From: CBDCVD01 sp965224015 | Lineage (GTDB): Bacteria > Pseudomonadota > Alphaproteobacteria > Rhizobiales > CBDCVD01 | DNA: 64,000 nt | NCBI GenBank assembly: GCA_965224015.1 | Contig: OZ245032.1 | Location: 1,488,001 to 1,552,000 of the forward strand | Reading direction: 5' to 3' | Part shown: positions 9,901-15,940 of the stretch, piece by piece | How positions within the stretch are numbered: the first letter of the stretch is position 1 | How the letters are laid out: each line of letters starts with the position of its first letter | The notes under the pieces: generated by a model | Told to the model about the DNA's origin: nothing | Database searches by the model: none | Seen by the model: the letters and a program-made list of their open reading frames with translations, nothing else | Program-made: the position numbers and the translations under genes

Positions 9901-10103
9901 GCAAACTCAGTTCCCTCAACACTATACTTGACAACAGGCAAGTGCTTCGCAGCGGCTTTCGAAGCGTCGCCAATAGCACCCGGTAAACCTTTCCCCCACT
10001 CTTTGACAGCCTCCATAAAACCGGTGACCACCGTGCCGGTGTCGTCGACCACGCCAACCGCTGTTCCCGCGCGTGATTTATCTGTTGGGCGCTCACTGCT
10101 CAT
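3981..10103 (-). CDS. Giant RTX repeat protein with glycine-zipper and low-complexity N-terminus
   Basis: A 2040-residue protein, probably exported by a type I system (none is encoded in the window). Order: a glycine-zipper stretch (about residues 68-128, GGAAGAAAGAKVGAG) that could insert in membranes; two copies of a 65-residue block containing DPYHGVERGFISLRQ; Arg/Glu/Ser-rich repeats including REAAQERER; about eight SSRSSSGG units (604-668); EF-hand-like DLDGDGVEI and DSNNDGVLDNRD motifs (about 715-830); then many GGAGNDxLxGG calcium-binding nonapeptides (about 944-1910) interleaved with HCBP-related blocks (DIILKRDGNDLVIYI). AAGGAG lies six bases before the ATG, which overlaps the upstream membrane-protein gene by 11 bases. 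No enzymatic domain is recognised. It could be an adhesin, a toxin carrier or a matrix protein. Confidence 0.85.
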   Translation of the reverse strand: MSSERPTDKSRAGTAVGVVDDTGTVVTGFMEAVKEWGKGLPGAIGDASKAAAKHLPVVKYSVEGTEFAIDTAQRGTRGGVVQTSGIAGGAAGAAAGAKVGAGFGSFLGPHGTFFGGVIGLIGGAAGGEKAAEAIAEWAYDQPRRAPPGYRPQDPLRDPYHGVERGFISLRQYAEMVRDGVQWKFVRHVNRVITGQNMHHPDSPETFDEKKYPIKWAGSQSRRRQSQPSRPKQGPASPGYRPLDPLQDPYHGVERGFISLRQYAEMVRDGVQWKFVRHVNRVITGQNMHHPDSPEIFDEKKYPINWAVVSYPRRRQSQPRPPQQQQGDSTTTEGMRREMEVIRQVTREREAAERRQSGNPPIGSGSPHREAAQEREREAAQRRGQQAQREANERLENFHIRRENQRHGDGSNPPIYERQIPSWQRALDRANRNNQESQSDQSDQSDQSGQSGSAHREAAQERERAAAERRRQQGSGSAHREAAQERERRQRQRNQGSGNDGSSGNRGRNSASNRREITRNPFDTQRSRPPRSQPSSRQSDSPRIRSGSPHSDAAQERERAAAERRRQQGSGSPHREAAQERERRQRQRNQGGGNEGNGGNPTVGGSSRSRGGGSSRSSSGGSSRSSSGGSSRSSSGGSSRSSSGGSSRSSSGGSSRSSSGGSSRSRGGGSSRSRSGGSSSRSGSGSPHSDAARSRSRSRSSSGHRDRTSRPGGMGGVPIILDLDGDGVEIVPKFASRAHIDFDEDGYFEQTAWVAPDDGLLVIDLAEDGTAGADGKITSLKEFVFTKWSSEAKTDLEALRLAFDSNNDGVLDNRDARFDEFRVWQDMNGDGDVDPGELKTLTEAGIRSINLTSDNKRQVLPDGTVIFGQTTYSKTDGTTGRAADVAFSYVGTGYRIVKTSEGFRLDMEGGDSRTVYLHKGNTPANINIAALERAAVGKKYLAAFGGAANDLIDARGKTGGIALSGGAGSDTLLGGSGNDVLMGNSGADVLKGGAGNDILFVDSSDILTPANIDGGEGYDQLVLDGDFAVNLNVDALNIESVVARGGNDTITGANDRINYAFYGGGGNDTLTGAAGADILEGGTGNDVLRGRAGNDYLSGGPGNDWLYGGAGNDIIIGGAGNDLLNGGAGDDVYVFNRGDGKDTIDDAGSRAAGATLAQGGDRIRLGRGIAVEDIILKRDGNDLVIYIRDPDSPNQPLSQFANTLRIRNWASTSRRIEWLQFADGFHLKLSEFGNTVLGVDLSAPGGANTPVIDNLMGTAAADWMDGGAGNDRLYGRAGNDWLFGRAGDDTLNGGTGNDILVGDDGNDTLNGGAGNDILSGGVGRDTLNGDAGNDTLIGGVGNDNLYGGAGDDVYVFNRGDGKDTIDDAGSRAAGTTPAQGGDRIRLGRGITVEDIILKRDGNDLVIYIRDPDSPNQPLSQFANTLRIRNWASTSRRIEWLQFADGFHLKLSEFGNTVLGVDLSAPGGANTPVIDNLMGTAAADWMDGGAGNDRLYGRAGNDWLFGRAGNDTLSGGTGNDDLSGGAGADTLIGGDGNDILVGDDGNDTLNGGAGNDILSGDEGSDTLHGDAGNDILTGGAGRDTLNGGAGNDIISGGAGNDTLNGGAGDDVYVFNRGDGEDTINDTGSRAAGDARQNTTGDRILFGIGISLEHIILGWDENDLVIYIRDPQNPNQPLSQIANRITIKNWSDAANCIEWLQFSDGSKVRLSGVNFIFITGAGSSQISGSSSNDWLQTGAGKDQFYGSAGSDILNGGPGPDIAIYLYSPSGVTVNLKLGTGSGGHAEGDRLVNIEHVFGSSHNDTLTGDGGANTLHGGAGADRLDGGAGADWASYQLSSAGVTVDLAQGIGSGGDAEGDQLSNIENIRGSAYNDVLIGDGNDNTLYGVAGNDTLHGGSGNDTMIASVGEDTYHFASGDGQDTFQGSDAAGIKGTDKYLFDSGDFDKEHIWFQKSGNNLVVKMLGSTDSITFKDWYDAQGNLNKHIRGFEVDNTFLNASDVQRLVNAMAGFTPNDGSTGMGISHTQLPQAVQAAVNAVWKPPATT
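5583..6723. repeat. Direct duplication inside the RTX gene (two ~475-bp copies, offset 663 bp)
   Basis: About 475 bp at 5583-6060 recur at 6246-6723 with only a few substitutions. The duplicated segment encodes one HCBP-related block plus adjoining RTX nonapeptides (GNDWLFGRAG, then backwards through VIDNLMGTAAADW). The near identity, including silent sites, points to a recent unequal exchange. Confidence 0.85.
8105..8290. repeat. 24-bp tandem repeat encoding SSRSSSGG
   Basis: About seven to eight tandem copies of a 24-bp unit (core GCCGCCACTGGAACTACG) lie in the RTX gene and encode the octapeptide SSRSSSGG. Because 24 is a multiple of three, copy-number change by slippage would lengthen or shorten the linker without breaking the frame. 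There are no spacers, so it is not a CRISPR array. Confidence 0.9.
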
Positions 10104-10797
10104 GGCTTACTCCTTCTATTTTCGCGTTGCGTTCCTCAAATGCCTGTGCTCTCCTCGCCCACAGGCGAGGAAAAAAAGCAAAAATCAAACCCTTGTAAAA
10201 AGATATCATGCATATTGATATACCACCATATAAAAATAATATACTTAATGAGTAAAAAAAATACAAGAGTTCATTTTTAGGAAACTTTGGATTACCGACA
10301 TAATCAAAATAATATACTAAAGAAAATAAAAATATACCTGGAAGTAACATCATTTTTAATTTTCTCCTTCTTTTTTCTCGAGGCACACTTTGTAGTTCAC
10401 GATTTGTATCTGGTGATCCATCAACTAAAATGGCAATAAAAAACGTAAATATGGAAACGCAAACATATATAATAAACACAACATAGCAATTGAACGTAAA
10501 ATTCACAAAATTATGTGCAAATGCGGGCTTTCCCAAAGATGTCAGCGTCTGAAAGTCACGCTCCAATGTCGGGGCGTAGCGATAAATCGTTTCCCTGTCA
10601 AAAAACACAAAGTAAGACGGAGATATCATGTGCAGGACGGGGTATACAATGAATATCGACAATGCGCTTAGCCTCGTCCAGTCCCAAACGCCAATAAAAA
10701 ACGGGCCATCCGCCTCAGACAGATATACCGTAACGCTCATGTCCGACGTGAAGGAACGCTTGAAATATCCAAAGCCTGTCTTTAAGGATTTGAACAC
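10093..10797 (-). CDS. Four-helix membrane protein, copy A
   Basis: A 234-residue protein with four strongly hydrophobic segments (around LSIFIVYPVLHMI, YVVFIIYVCVSIFTFFIAIL, LLPGIFLFSLVYYF and LLYFFYSLSILFLYGGI), a charged loop rich in Arg/Lys in the middle and a basic tail. No family is recognised. The start is GTG with GAGG upstream. It is about 90% identical to the gene at 10856-11557, and its 3' end overlaps the RTX start. AT-rich codons differ from the surrounding chromosome, suggesting transfer. By position it might be an immunity, anchoring or accessory protein for the RTX or lipase genes; that is inference. Confidence 0.75.
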   Translation of the reverse strand: MFKSLKTGFGYFKRSFTSDMSVTVYLSEADGPFFIGVWDWTRLSALSIFIVYPVLHMISPSYFVFFDRETIYRYAPTLERDFQTLTSLGKPAFAHNFVNFTFNCYVVFIIYVCVSIFTFFIAILVDGSPDTNRELQSVPREKRRRKLKMMLLPGIFLFSLVYYFDYVGNPKFPKNELLYFFYSLSILFLYGGISICMISFYKGLIFAFFPRLWARRAQAFEERNAKIEGVSHEQ

Positions 10798-10815
10798 TTA
10801 AATATCCTCGTCTGC

Positions 10816-10863
10816 TTATGACAGTATGCCTGTCTGTCCTTTTGTCTTTTTTTGATCACTCAT
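10816..10863 (-). CDS. Possible 15-residue ORF between the membrane-protein copies
   Basis: The frame MSDQKKTKGQTGILS begins with ATGAGTGA, so its ATG overlaps the TGA of the preceding membrane-protein gene, and GGGAG lies six bases before it. The same frame occurs at 11576-11623. The RTX gene starts in the equivalent position behind copy A (ATGAGC). It may be a translated peptide, a coupling device, or the remnant of a gene start left after duplication. Confidence 0.35.
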   Translation of the reverse strand: MSDQKKTKGQTGILS

Positions 10864-11557
10864 GGCTTACTCCCTCTATTTTCGCATTGCGTTCCTCAAA
10901 TGCCTGTACTCTCCTCGCCCACAGGCGAGGAAAAAAAGCAAAAATCAAACCCTTGTAAAAAGATATCATGCATATTGATATACCACCATATAAAAATAAT
11001 ATACTTAATGAGTAAAAAAAATACAAGAGTTCATTTTTAGGAAATTTTGAATTACCGACATAATCAAAATAATATACTAAAGAAAATATAATCAAACCTC
11101 CAGCACAATATATTTTATTTTTCTTTTTTAATTTTTTTCGAGATATACTTTGCATTTCGCGATTTGTATCTGGTGATCCATCAACTAAAATGGCAATAAA
11201 AAACGTAAATATGGAAACGCAAACATATATAACAAACACAACATAGCAATTGAACGTAAAATTCACAAAATTTTCCGCAAGCGCGGGCTTCCCCAAAGAT
11301 GTCAACGTCTGAAAGTCACGCTCCAATGCCGGGGCGTAGCGATAAATTGTCTCCCTGTCAAAAAACACAAAGTAAGACGGAAATATCATGTGCAGGACGG
11401 GGTATACAATGAATATCACTACTGCGCTTAGCCTCGTCCAATCCAAAACGCCAATAAAAAACGGGCCATCCGCCTCAGACAGATATACCGTAACGCTCAT
11501 GTCCGACGTGAAGGAACGCTTGAAATATCCAAAGCCTGTCTTTAAGGATTCCAACAC
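10856..11557 (-). CDS. Four-helix membrane protein, copy B
   Basis: The 233-residue paralogue of the adjacent gene has the same four membrane segments and the same ends (MLESLKTGFGYF; KIEGVSHE). Differences cluster in the third membrane segment and the loop before it (SISRKKLKKKNKIYC against SVPREKRRRKLKMM), as if that part were under different selection. The start is GTG. The whole unit including flanks, about 760 bp, is a tandem duplication. Function is unknown. Confidence 0.75.
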   Translation of the reverse strand: MLESLKTGFGYFKRSFTSDMSVTVYLSEADGPFFIGVLDWTRLSAVVIFIVYPVLHMIFPSYFVFFDRETIYRYAPALERDFQTLTSLGKPALAENFVNFTFNCYVVFVIYVCVSIFTFFIAILVDGSPDTNREMQSISRKKLKKKNKIYCAGGLIIFSLVYYFDYVGNSKFPKNELLYFFYSLSILFLYGGISICMISFYKGLIFAFFPRLWARRVQAFEERNAKIEGVSHE

Positions 11558-11575
11558 TTAAATATCCTCGTCTGC

Positions 11576-11623
11576 TTATGACAGTATGCCTGTCTGTCCT
11601 TTTGTCTTTTTTTGATCACTCAT
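11576..11623 (-). CDS. Possible 15-residue ORF after lipase B
   Basis: It is identical in sequence (MSDQKKTKGQTGILS) to the frame at 10816-10863 and overlaps the stop codon of the lipase gene in the same way (ATGAGTGA). The upstream GAGGCAG is a weaker ribosome site. The conservation of this tiny frame may simply reflect the young duplication. Confidence 0.3.
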   Translation of the reverse strand: MSDQKKTKGQTGILS

Positions 11624-12551
11624 GGCTTACTGCCTCTATTTCTTCACCCCGCACGTGACTTTGTGCATACTGGCTTCTCCTGCCAATACCTCGAAATAAA
11701 ACAAAAAATAAGCACTTGAAAGAATACAAAACGTTGGAAAGATAGAGAGCCCTGTCGCGAACTCTAGGAACACCCGCATATCTTGCATCAACGCGAGCGA
11801 TGGCATAGTAGTTCCCGGAAGCAAGGGCTTGCACATTGGCGCGGTTATACTCTCTTCTTATAATATCCACCATTTCTCTTTTATTGACAACACGACCGCT
11901 CCCGTTCTTCTCCAGCGCTTTTATTAGCGGATCAATACCGTGGCCACCTGTGAGGTCTCGATACCCATCCGCATTGTCATCAAGCACAAAGTAAACATTC
12001 TCGCTCACCCAGTAGCCTCTGTTGTGTGCGGTCCCGCCAGCCTGGCCCCAGTACTTGGGATCGGTGTAGACATAAGTCGCCCGGTTATCCCGCGGGCCAT
12101 ATGAGCCGGGGGAGTTGAACGTAATGGCTCTGCTGCGTGTGTTAGTGTCTTTGGAAAGGGCATATTGAGACAGGAAGCCGCCCAGGGAATGGCCGGTGTA
12201 GACGGTGCGTTGGACCGAATAGCCGCGTCGGCGTGCCTCTTCTCTGACCTGTCTTACGTATTGGTCGACGAGGCGTTGTTGGGCGCTGGTCAGGCCGGTA
12301 CCGTGGTGATTGATGTTGGCCTGCCAATCCTGGACATAACCTTCCGTGCCGCCGAAGGCGATGACCAGGGTTCCGGTCTTGTCATCAAAATAAGCCGCGG
12401 CGGAAAAACCTTCCCCGTTGTCAGCGTCGGTTCTTTCCATCTCGCGCATGGGCGTGAAGTCGCCAGTGCCGACGCCATCCGCATCTACACTGTCGTAGGC
12501 TTGATTCGCTATGTTCGCGTATCTTAATAATTCCTGTTTTGAATATGCCAT
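11616..12551 (-). CDS. Class 3 lipase-like alpha/beta hydrolase, copy B, with altered tail
   Basis: A 311-residue enzyme. The nucleophile elbow GHSLGG, an acidic residue in YTDPKYW or LDDNADGYRD and a histidine in GGHGIDPL supply a plausible Ser-Asp-His triad; AFGGTEG resembles the oxyanion strand of lipase_3 proteins. No signal peptide is seen. The ATG at 12551 is chosen because AGGAG lies five bases upstream. It is almost identical to the lipase at 14195-15244 between about residues 30 and 270, but after RDRALYLSNV the tail switches to SFKCLFFVLFRGIGRR and ends in EAVSHE. That ending resembles the end of the four-helix membrane proteins, so it looks like a fusion with a third, lost copy. 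Its start overlaps the 147-residue membrane protein gene. Confidence 0.8.
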   Translation of the reverse strand: MAYSKQELLRYANIANQAYDSVDADGVGTGDFTPMREMERTDADNGEGFSAAAYFDDKTGTLVIAFGGTEGYVQDWQANINHHGTGLTSAQQRLVDQYVRQVREEARRRGYSVQRTVYTGHSLGGFLSQYALSKDTNTRSRAITFNSPGSYGPRDNRATYVYTDPKYWGQAGGTAHNRGYWVSENVYFVLDDNADGYRDLTGGHGIDPLIKALEKNGSGRVVNKREMVDIIRREYNRANVQALASGNYYAIARVDARYAGVPRVRDRALYLSNVLYSFKCLFFVLFRGIGRRSQYAQSHVRGEEIEAVSHE

Positions 12552-12967
12552 GTCCACTCCTTATCTTTGCGTCGTAATGTCCAATTTTTATCACTGTAAA
12601 CCTTGGCTATCGTCCTTCCGCTGACATTAGTCTCGCTTAAACGGCTCCGATGCCAACCAAACAACCGTGTCCAAGACAACAAAGGAAGCGGCGAGACATA
12701 AACGTAGCTTGCACCATACAGGTTACCCAGCGCAGTTATAAGACCAGCCCTTTCGAAACAGGTTTGATAACTATAGAAATAAATCTCTGTTCTGATCTCA
12801 CATAGTTGTCGGTGAGACGGATTGACCCAGATGAGGTCCGCGTGCACGTAACGCTCCTTGAAGTCGGCGTGGCGCATGAGAATGCGTTTGTCCGCCCACC
12901 ACGCCGCGCGGTTGTCCACAACCATCACCGCAACAAGCCCCAAAACAACCCGCCAAGACCGCCTCAC
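12524..12967 (-). CDS. Single-helix membrane-anchored protein, paralogue 1 (candidate immunity protein)
   Basis: A 147-residue protein with an N-terminal membrane helix (VVLGLVAVMVVDNRAAWW) and a polar, probably periplasmic, domain. Conserved points across the three paralogues here are ILMRHADFKERY, QLCEIRTE, a YVYVSPLPLLSW segment, LFGWHR and a C-terminal aromatic strand. The start is GTG directly behind the TAA of the glycine-rich gene, with GGGGG upstream. Its 3' end overlaps the lipase B start by 28 bases. No known family is recognised. A membrane-anchored domain encoded tightly before a lipase is typical of lipase immunity or lipase foldase partners; which of these is undecided. Confidence 0.7.
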   Translation of the reverse strand: MRRSWRVVLGLVAVMVVDNRAAWWADKRILMRHADFKERYVHADLIWVNPSHRQLCEIRTEIYFYSYQTCFERAGLITALGNLYGASYVYVSPLPLLSWTRLFGWHRSRLSETNVSGRTIAKVYSDKNWTLRRKDKEWTWHIQNRNY

Positions 12968-13762
12968 TTAAACCCCCATTGCTCCCATCTCCCGCCTCTC
13001 CCTTTGCGCCTGCTGGTGCCTTCTTTCCGCAGCCGCGCGCTCGCGCGTGACCTGGCGGATGACCGCCATCTCGCGCCGCATGCCCTCTGTTGTCGTCGAG
13101 TCAGCTTGTCGCTGTTGCTGCTGTTGGCGACGATAGTACTCATCCAGAGCCTGATAGCCGCGCCCCTTATCCGCCCAAATCTGCCGCTGCTGTTCCAGCT
13201 GTTTCCGCTCCTGATCTCGCTGTACCGCTTCTTCCATGTTTGCCCACCATTCGGGAGTAAACGTACCGTCGAAGTATCCGTGCTCTTCGGCTTCTCTCCA
13301 TCTCTTTATGCGAGCAAGATTTTCCTGCTCATTAACGTGCTTCAGGACATCTAAGTTACCCTTTCTTTCCAATGAAGCCGTACCAGAAATAACTCCAGCA
13401 CCGCCCGTCAACTCCACCTGCATGCCAAGTTCACCGTCTGAATTCACAACAAACCCCATTTCCAAATCCGCATGCGCTATAAATCCAATAATGCCTCCAA
13501 CTCCCCCAGAAACTTCAATATCCGGAATAATATCACTCCAATTGACGTCAGAAAAATCGAATTCAATTGATCCAATGTACCCAGAAAATGCACCGGAAAA
13601 CTCGATCCTGGCGTTAGAAAACTCCACTGATACGCCAGCAGCCCCAACCCCAACGCCGGCACTGAATTTTATTTCCCCGGTTAATCTTGCATAGGTGTTG
13701 TCCGCAAGTTTAAATCGCTTTTCTATTTTCTGAGTTCCACTAGTTTTACCTCTATTTGCCAC
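12968..13762 (-). CDS. Glycine-rich protein with C-terminal module shared with the RTX protein
   Basis: A 264-residue protein. The first part is rich in Gly/Ala/Val with alternating hydrophobic residues (KFSAGVGVGAAGVSVEF, VSGGVGGIIGFIAHADLEMG), suggesting amphipathic strands. The end is charged and Gln-rich, and contains DSTTTEGMRREMAVIRQVT, almost the same as residues 326-348 of the RTX protein. The GTG at 13762 is preferred because GGGAGG lies eight bases upstream; an ATG at 13795 would add 11 residues. The stop touches the next gene's GTG. Function is unknown. A shared module in two neighbouring genes points to gene conversion or a common partner. Confidence 0.65.
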   Translation of the reverse strand: MANRGKTSGTQKIEKRFKLADNTYARLTGEIKFSAGVGVGAAGVSVEFSNARIEFSGAFSGYIGSIEFDFSDVNWSDIIPDIEVSGGVGGIIGFIAHADLEMGFVVNSDGELGMQVELTGGAGVISGTASLERKGNLDVLKHVNEQENLARIKRWREAEEHGYFDGTFTPEWWANMEEAVQRDQERKQLEQQRQIWADKGRGYQALDEYYRRQQQQQRQADSTTTEGMRREMAVIRQVTRERAAAERRHQQAQRERREMGAMGV

Positions 13763-13822
13763 TTTTTCATCCTCCCTTGATATCATCAACGTCACTAATT
13801 ATAACGTAACTTAACATTCCTC

Positions 13823-14134
13823 TTATACAAATAAATTATATAAAAGTCCAAAAAACATAAACATTAATCCAAAAAACATAAATATAAACAAACTAACAAA
13901 CATAAATAGTAAAGTAAATTTAAGGAAACCTATGGGCAAAAATTGGAATATTTTTCCTAACTCATAAGCCAAAAAAACATATTCTCCACTATCTTCTTTC
14001 AAATTCCACTTATTTTGTTTATAAAATTTCATTTCGCTGTAAATAGGCTTTGAAAACCTAAATAACACATAGGAAACTACACCCAACGTAACTGCAGCGA
14101 ATATTCCCTGAAATAGAATTCCTGCCGTAACCAT
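13823..14134 (-). CDS. Small membrane protein, unknown
   Basis: A 103-residue, AT-rich product with an N-terminal hydrophobic segment (ILFQGIFAAVTLGVVSYVLF), a charged middle and a long Phe/Leu/Met-rich C-terminal segment (FTLLFMFVSLFIFMFFGL) that could form one or two helices. The ATG at 14134 has AGGAAAA upstream. It lies between lipase A and the glycine-rich gene. Base composition differs sharply from the chromosome. No family is recognised; an immunity-type role is possible only by position. Confidence 0.55.
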   Translation of the reverse strand: MVTAGILFQGIFAAVTLGVVSYVLFRFSKPIYSEMKFYKQNKWNLKEDSGEYVFLAYELGKIFQFLPIGFLKFTLLFMFVSLFIFMFFGLMFMFFGLLYNLFV

Positions 14135-14194
14135 AGTGATTTTCCTATTTCCAAGACGAGAACAGCCCAACCCCGATTTCTATAAATCTGCAGA

Positions 14195-15244
14195 TTATAC
14201 CTTTCCTGCATGTCGAATGTGGGCACCTTGACTAACTTCCCAAGCCATGATTAAGGCCCGCCATTGCGCATCCTTTCGCACATCGATATGTTCATTGAGT
14301 TTCTCGAAAATATAGGCGTCTCTGGCTGCTTCCCGACGCTGGCTCAGTGCCGATCGATATCCTTCCGCTGCCCGGGTCCAGGTCTGGGTTCTGTGCCAGT
14401 GTTTTCCGAACGCTCCATTTGAACCAAAAACGTTGGAAAGATAGAGAGCCCTGTCGCGAACTCTAGGAACACCCGCGTACCTTGCATCAATGCGAGCGAT
14501 GGCATAGTAGTTGCCGGAAGCAAGGGCTTGCACATTGGCGCGGTTATACTCTCTTCTTATAATATTCACCATTTCTCTTTTATTGACAACACGACCGCTC
14601 CCGTTCTTCTCCAGCGCTTTTATTAGCGGATCAATACCGTGGCCACCTGTGAGGTCTCGATACCTGTCGGCATTGTCATCAAGCACAAAGTAAACATTCT
14701 CGCTCACCCAGTAGCCTCTGTTGTGTGCGATCCCGCCAGCCTGGCCCCAGTACTTGGGATCGGTGTAGACATAAGTCGCCCGGTTATCCCGCGGGCCATA
14801 TGAGCCGGGGGAGTTGAACGTAATGGCTCTGCTGCGTCTGTTAGTGTCTTTGGAAAGGGCATATTGAGACAGGAAGCCGCCCAGGGAATGGCCGGTGTAG
14901 ACGGTGCGTTGGACCGAATAGCCGCGTCGGCGCGCCTCTTCTCTGGCTTGTCTTACGTATTGGTCGACGAGGCGTTGTTGGGCGCTGGTCAGGCCGGTAC
15001 CGTGGTGATTGATGTTGGCCTGCCAATCCTGGACATAACCTTCCGTGCCGCCGAAGGCGATGACCAGGGTTCCGGTCTTGTCATCAAAGTAAGCCGCGGC
15101 GGAAAAACCTTCCCCGTTGTCAGCGTCGGTTCTTTCCATGTTGCGCATGGGCGTGAAGTCGCCGACTTTTTCTTTGCGCTCAGTATCATAAGCTTGATTA
15201 GCCATTTCAGCATAAATTAGAAATTCCTGTTTTGTCTGTGCCAT
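14195..15244 (-). CDS. Class 3 lipase-like alpha/beta hydrolase, copy A
   Basis: A 349-residue protein. The nucleophile serine is S120 in GHSLGG, the likely catalytic histidine H202 in GGHGIDPL, with D162 or D190 as the acid. These features fit lipase_3/DUF2974-like hydrolases acting on glycerolipids or esters. There is no signal peptide, so export would need a non-Sec route or the enzyme acts inside. The C-terminal 75 residues are helical and charged (RREAARDAYIFEKLNEHI), unlike copy B. AGGAGATGGT precedes the ATG. The start overlaps the 150-residue membrane protein by 28 bases, the same arrangement as in copy B. Confidence 0.8.
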   Translation of the reverse strand: MAQTKQEFLIYAEMANQAYDTERKEKVGDFTPMRNMERTDADNGEGFSAAAYFDDKTGTLVIAFGGTEGYVQDWQANINHHGTGLTSAQQRLVDQYVRQAREEARRRGYSVQRTVYTGHSLGGFLSQYALSKDTNRRSRAITFNSPGSYGPRDNRATYVYTDPKYWGQAGGIAHNRGYWVSENVYFVLDDNADRYRDLTGGHGIDPLIKALEKNGSGRVVNKREMVNIIRREYNRANVQALASGNYYAIARIDARYAGVPRVRDRALYLSNVFGSNGAFGKHWHRTQTWTRAAEGYRSALSQRREAARDAYIFEKLNEHIDVRKDAQWRALIMAWEVSQGAHIRHAGKV

Positions 15245-15669
15245 ACCATCTCCTTATCTTTGTAATCAAATTTCCATCCTTTGTCCCGATACACAAATGC
15301 GATTGTTTTTCGCGATATCGGCATCGGTGGGCCGCTGCGCAAATAAACGTCATCCCGCCAGTCCAGCAGGCGGGTTAAACTCAACAACCCCCGCGGGGCG
15401 ACGTATTTATAGTGTAAACTAGAATATTCTCCGCCAGGCGTGCCGCTCCCCCATCTGAAAAGCGTTCGATACTTATAAAACAACATTTCCGTGCGGATTT
15501 CGCTCAGTTGTTCGTAGGGCGGATTGACCCAGACGAGGTCCGCATGCACGTAACGCTCCTTAAAGTCGGCGTGGCGCATGAGAATGCGTTTGTCCGCCCA
15601 CCACGCCGCACGGTTGTCCACAACCATCACCGCAACAAGCCCCAAAACAATCCGCCAAGACCGCCTCAC
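15217..15669 (-). CDS. Single-helix membrane-anchored protein, paralogue 2
   Basis: A 150-residue paralogue of the 12524-12967 protein. The first 50 residues are nearly identical (membrane helix, then ILMRHADFKERYVHADL), while the periplasmic part diverges strongly after QLSEIRTE. An identical anchor with a variable outer domain, paired with a lipase whose catalytic core is nearly constant, is the notable pattern. The start is GTG. It overlaps lipase A at its 3' end. Function is inferred only from context. Confidence 0.7.
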   Translation of the reverse strand: MRRSWRIVLGLVAVMVVDNRAAWWADKRILMRHADFKERYVHADLVWVNPPYEQLSEIRTEMLFYKYRTLFRWGSGTPGGEYSSLHYKYVAPRGLLSLTRLLDWRDDVYLRSGPPMPISRKTIAFVYRDKGWKFDYKDKEMVWHRQNRNF

Positions 15670-15940
15670 CTAACCGCCTGCCTCCCCTCTCTTTCCTGTC
15701 TTTCGCACCTTCTCCATCTCTCCTCCATCTCCTCCATCTAATCCCTGGCCTGGCGCTTATCATTCCCGGCCTATCCCCCGCTTGTCCCACGCACGGCCCC
15801 ACGGTCTGCCTGCCAATGGCGCGTGCCCGGAGATTTTCCCGCTCGCTTACGCCATTTTGCCCCCATCCCTATCCTCATTACCGATACCTTCCCTGATCTC
15901 ACCAGCGATCCCGCTGTGATCACCGTCGCCCCCAGTCTCT
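15670..15940. other. Intergenic gap in the island
   Basis: About 270 bp lie between paralogues 2 and 3. The DNA is pyrimidine-rich on the plus strand near 15680-15740 (CTCCATCTCTCCTCCATC type repeats). No gene, RNA or strong promoter is recognised. Confidence 0.4.
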
